A stretch of 64,000 bases of DNA, taken from NCBI GenBank assembly GCA_016207825.1, contig JACQZI010000005.1, positions 124,001 through 188,000 on the forward strand, in the 5' to 3' direction. The position numbers and the translations under genes were made by a program. The notes under the pieces are model-generated. The model made no database searches and was not told the DNA's origin. It worked only from the letters and a program-made list of their open reading frames with translations. Positions within the stretch are counted from its first letter, which is position 1, and every line of letters starts with the position of its first letter. Shown in pieces: positions 62,012 through 64,000 of this stretch. The stretch is from Planctomycetota bacterium. GTDB taxonomy: Bacteria; Planctomycetota; MHYJ01; JACQXL01; JACQZI01.

Positions 62012-63339
62012 TTGTATCATCAAAACAGAAATACAACCTGATTGCCATAGTGGCATTGCTTATCCTGATATTTTTCCTCCGGTTGAAGATTGACCGCCTG
62101 CCCGAAAAAGAGGAAATAACCCAGAGTAGCCCCATGGAAACGCTTCCTTCGGTAGAATATATCAGCGCCTATACCGGCAGTATCGTTCTGGGAGGTTTTA
62201 AACCGCTGGTCATAGATTACCTCTGGATTACCGCGGATAAGCTGAACCAGCACCACCAGTATGACGAACTAAAATCAATCCTGAACCTGACTGCCCGTTT
62301 ACAGCCCAAAGTAGTGGATGTCTGGACATTTAACGCCCATGCCATGGCGTATAATATCTCCTTGAGGTTAAAATCAGAAGCACACCAGTGGGAATGGGTC
62401 AATGCGGGATTAGAACACCTTTATGACGGCCTGCGCTGGAATCCGGATAATAAGGATATTATGAGTTCTATCGGTATGATATATTATCACCGTTTTCCCC
62501 AAGACCGTATTATAATGGAAAAACTTGAGAAGCTTACCGGTAAAAGCTGTTATATCATCGCTTCAGAATGGTTCCAAAAGATTGTCGAAACGCTTACCGC
62601 CAGAGGCGATTCCAAATACGAGATTGAAAAATGGGCGATGATGGATGCGGCCTGCCGTTTTAACAACATCTTCGAACGGCTGCGGAAAGTTGAATTCAAT
62701 TTAGCGATAAAAGAAACCGGTGAACTATCCGGTCTCTACGCGGAAATCTTCCGGAAATACGGAATTGACGGGGAAATGCTGGCGGAAAAAGCCAAAGGCT
62801 GTGATTTATTGAAAGCGGCCTTTATCCTGGAAAAAGAGCTGTGGAAATACAACCCCGAAACAACGCCGGACGAATTCTTCTCACGCCTACCGGACGTTTT
62901 AAGGGAATACGATAAGGTGCTGGCAAACGCGAAATACACGGATAATGTGCCGATAAGGGCGCGGATGGAACAGCTCTTTTCTCCTTATTTAGCGGAGATT
63001 TTTAAGGGCATTTATGCCGGACGATTCGATGCGGCAAAAGAATGGCTTAAAAAGATGATTGCCCTGGAAGAAGAAGTCATTCCAGACGACCCCGCGCATA
63101 GCTCGGCATTCTTCTTTAACGCCTTCAAGGAACGTCTTGTGAAACTGGAAGAAATCATCCGCGCGGAAGAAGCGCTCGCTGCAACCCCGCACAATAACGA
63201 AAAAGCATATATTCCTTTACTTAGAAAAACAATTGAGCTATATGTAATCTACTTTTCTCAGTATAATTACATGTTTAATCTTGCTATTGAGTTTGAAAGA
63301 ATGAACAGATTGCAATCTGTTTGGCAGAAAGGAGAGTGA
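62008..63339 (+). CDS. Membrane-anchored helical-repeat (TPR-like) protein
   Basis: 443 residues. One N-terminal membrane helix (YNLIAIVALLILIFFLRLKI), then paired helices of TPR character (HHQYDELKSILNLTARLQPK; GLEHLYDGLRWNPDNKDIMS). No known family. Start ATG overlaps the permease stop (ATGA) and the stop lies one base before hppA, whose Shine-Dalgarno site is inside this gene. Probably a scaffold or accessory of the ABC transporter. Confidence 0.85.
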   Translation: MIVSSKQKYNLIAIVALLILIFFLRLKIDRLPEKEEITQSSPMETLPSVEYISAYTGSIVLGGFKPLVIDYLWITADKLNQHHQYDELKSILNLTARLQPKVVDVWTFNAHAMAYNISLRLKSEAHQWEWVNAGLEHLYDGLRWNPDNKDIMSSIGMIYYHRFPQDRIIMEKLEKLTGKSCYIIASEWFQKIVETLTARGDSKYEIEKWAMMDAACRFNNIFERLRKVEFNLAIKETGELSGLYAEIFRKYGIDGEMLAEKAKGCDLLKAAFILEKELWKYNPETTPDEFFSRLPDVLREYDKVLANAKYTDNVPIRARMEQLFSPYLAEIFKGIYAGRFDAAKEWLKKMIALEEEVIPDDPAHSSAFFFNAFKERLVKLEEIIRAEEALAATPHNNEKAYIPLLRKTIELYVIYFSQYNYMFNLAIEFERMNRLQSVWQKGE

Positions 63340-63340
63340 T

Positions 63341-64000
63341 ATGGCAAGAAAGTTACTGGTGGCGGGTTGCACTGCGGCGGGATTGTTCGCGACCGGGACG
63401 CCTTTATGGGCCGAGGAAGCGGCTGTCCAGTCGACGCGCTCCATCCCCACGATCTGGTGGGTCGCCCCGTTTGGTTCATTGGTTGCCCTGGGATTCGCCT
63501 TGATGTTTTATTTCTGGATGAAAAAGCAGAATCCGGGCGAGCCGGAAATGGTAAAGATTGCCGGCTATGTAAAAAAAGGCGCCATGGCTTACCTTAAACA
63601 GCAATACAAAGTGGTAGCTATCGTCTTTGTAATAATCTCAATCCTGTTAAGCATTATGGCATTCGGACTGGGCGTCCAGTCTGTCTGGGTGCCTTTCGCG
63701 TTCCTGACAGGCGGATTTTTCTCAGGATTATGCGGCTACCTCGGAATGCTCAGCGCGACCGAAGCCAGCTCCCGCACCGCCTTTGCCGCCAAGGACAGCC
63801 TTAATAAAGGCTTGAAAGTCGCTTTCCGAAGCGGCGCGGTCATGGGATTGATTGTGGTCGGGTTCGGACTGGTCGACATTTGCCTATGGTTCCTGCTCCT
63901 CTACAAAGGAGTCCCCGCGCTTCACCAAATTTATCCCAACTTCATTTTCTTCCAGCCGATGGAGTTGAAAGAAATAACCGTGGTCATGCTTTGCTTCGGA
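63341..64000 (+). CDS. hppA: Membrane ion-translocating pyrophosphatase, N-terminal part (cut by window edge)
   Basis: 220 codons are inside the window. It starts MARKLLVAGCTAAGLFATGT, a signal-peptide-like extension ending near AEEAAVQ, followed by membrane helices (WWVAPFGSLVALGFALMFYF; VVAIVFVIISILLSIMAF; AFLTGGFFSGLCGYLGMLSA). The segments EPEMVKIAGYVKKGAMAYLK and GYLGMLSATEASSRTAFAA match the first conserved region of H+/Na+-pumping pyrophosphatases. The ion type depends on residues beyond the window. AAAGGAG precedes the ATG. Confidence 0.92.
   Translation, partial: MARKLLVAGCTAAGLFATGTPLWAEEAAVQSTRSIPTIWWVAPFGSLVALGFALMFYFWMKKQNPGEPEMVKIAGYVKKGAMAYLKQQYKVVAIVFVIISILLSIMAFGLGVQSVWVPFAFLTGGFFSGLCGYLGMLSATEASSRTAFAAKDSLNKGLKVAFRSGAVMGLIVVGFGLVDICLWFLLLYKGVPALHQIYPNFIFFQPMELKEITVVMLCFG

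Noticed and set aside
1-64000. tRNA or other structural RNA genes, prophage or transposase genes
   Set aside because: No TTCGA-type T-loop with cloverleaf arms, integrase or DDE/Y1 motifs were seen in the intergenic regions or frames.

Overview
The window looks like a contig from an anaerobic, uncultured Gram-negative bacterium, most likely a Planctomycetota lineage (inference, moderate confidence). The reasons are a secreted squalene-cyclase/prenyltransferase-toroid protein, a HEAT-like lipoprotein, a small 84-residue protein of a planctomycete-like type, large secreted multidomain proteins, OM-barrel architecture and a membrane pyrophosphatase. No tRNA, rRNA, CRISPR array, transposase or prophage gene was seen, and no convincing intrinsic terminator.

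Layout. 1-8.3 kb (minus): a spc/alpha-type ribosomal operon running rpsQ-rplN-rplX-rplE-rpsN-rpsH-rplF-rplR-rpsE-rplO-secY-adk-map-infA-rpmJ-rpsM-rpsK-rpsD. It has its own promoter directly upstream of rpsQ, so it is detached from the S10 cluster, and it lacks rpmD. 8.5-18.6 kb: a secreted five-repeat protein, a STAS/pseudo-receiver protein, an ACT protein, then a minus-strand group (Na/Ca antiporter, miaB, K+ channel, ribD) and a lipoprotein. 18.6-25.4 kb: a membrane phosphoesterase, a 22-bp tandem array with a G-quadruplex motif, an AT-rich orphan gene, a cyclase-TPR protein and the toroid protein. 25.5-32.9 kb: a three-gene operon of lipoprotein, giant outer-membrane barrel with an 8-bladed propeller, and inner-membrane polyferredoxin. 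33-35.3 kb: endonuclease Q, a pseudopilin and a winged-helix protein. 35.3-38.9 kb: a heterodimeric ABC exporter. 38.9-43.9 kb: acyl-CoA dehydrogenase and MeaB, divergent from a large flavin/Fe-S fusion enzyme. 44-46.1 kb: an AAA ATPase followed by a second, unrelated-length 22-bp array. 46.1-52.6 kb: a giant Ig-like surface protein plus companion. 52.8-64 kb: typA, a lipoprotein cyclophilin, a membrane aminopropyltransferase-like protein, small membrane proteins, and an ABC exporter operon leading into hppA (cut off by the window end).

Three signals recur. (1) Many genes have a near-consensus TTGACA/TATAAT promoter so close to the ATG that the transcript should be leaderless, and several apparent TTG starts are actually the -35 box. 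(2) Several families of short palindromic repeats are scattered between genes and also sit in frame inside at least five protein genes. (3) Three non-coding tandem arrays share an exact 22-bp period.

Starts were revised where the Shine-Dalgarno site or promoter position decided them. All family assignments come from reading motifs by eye; no database search was possible.
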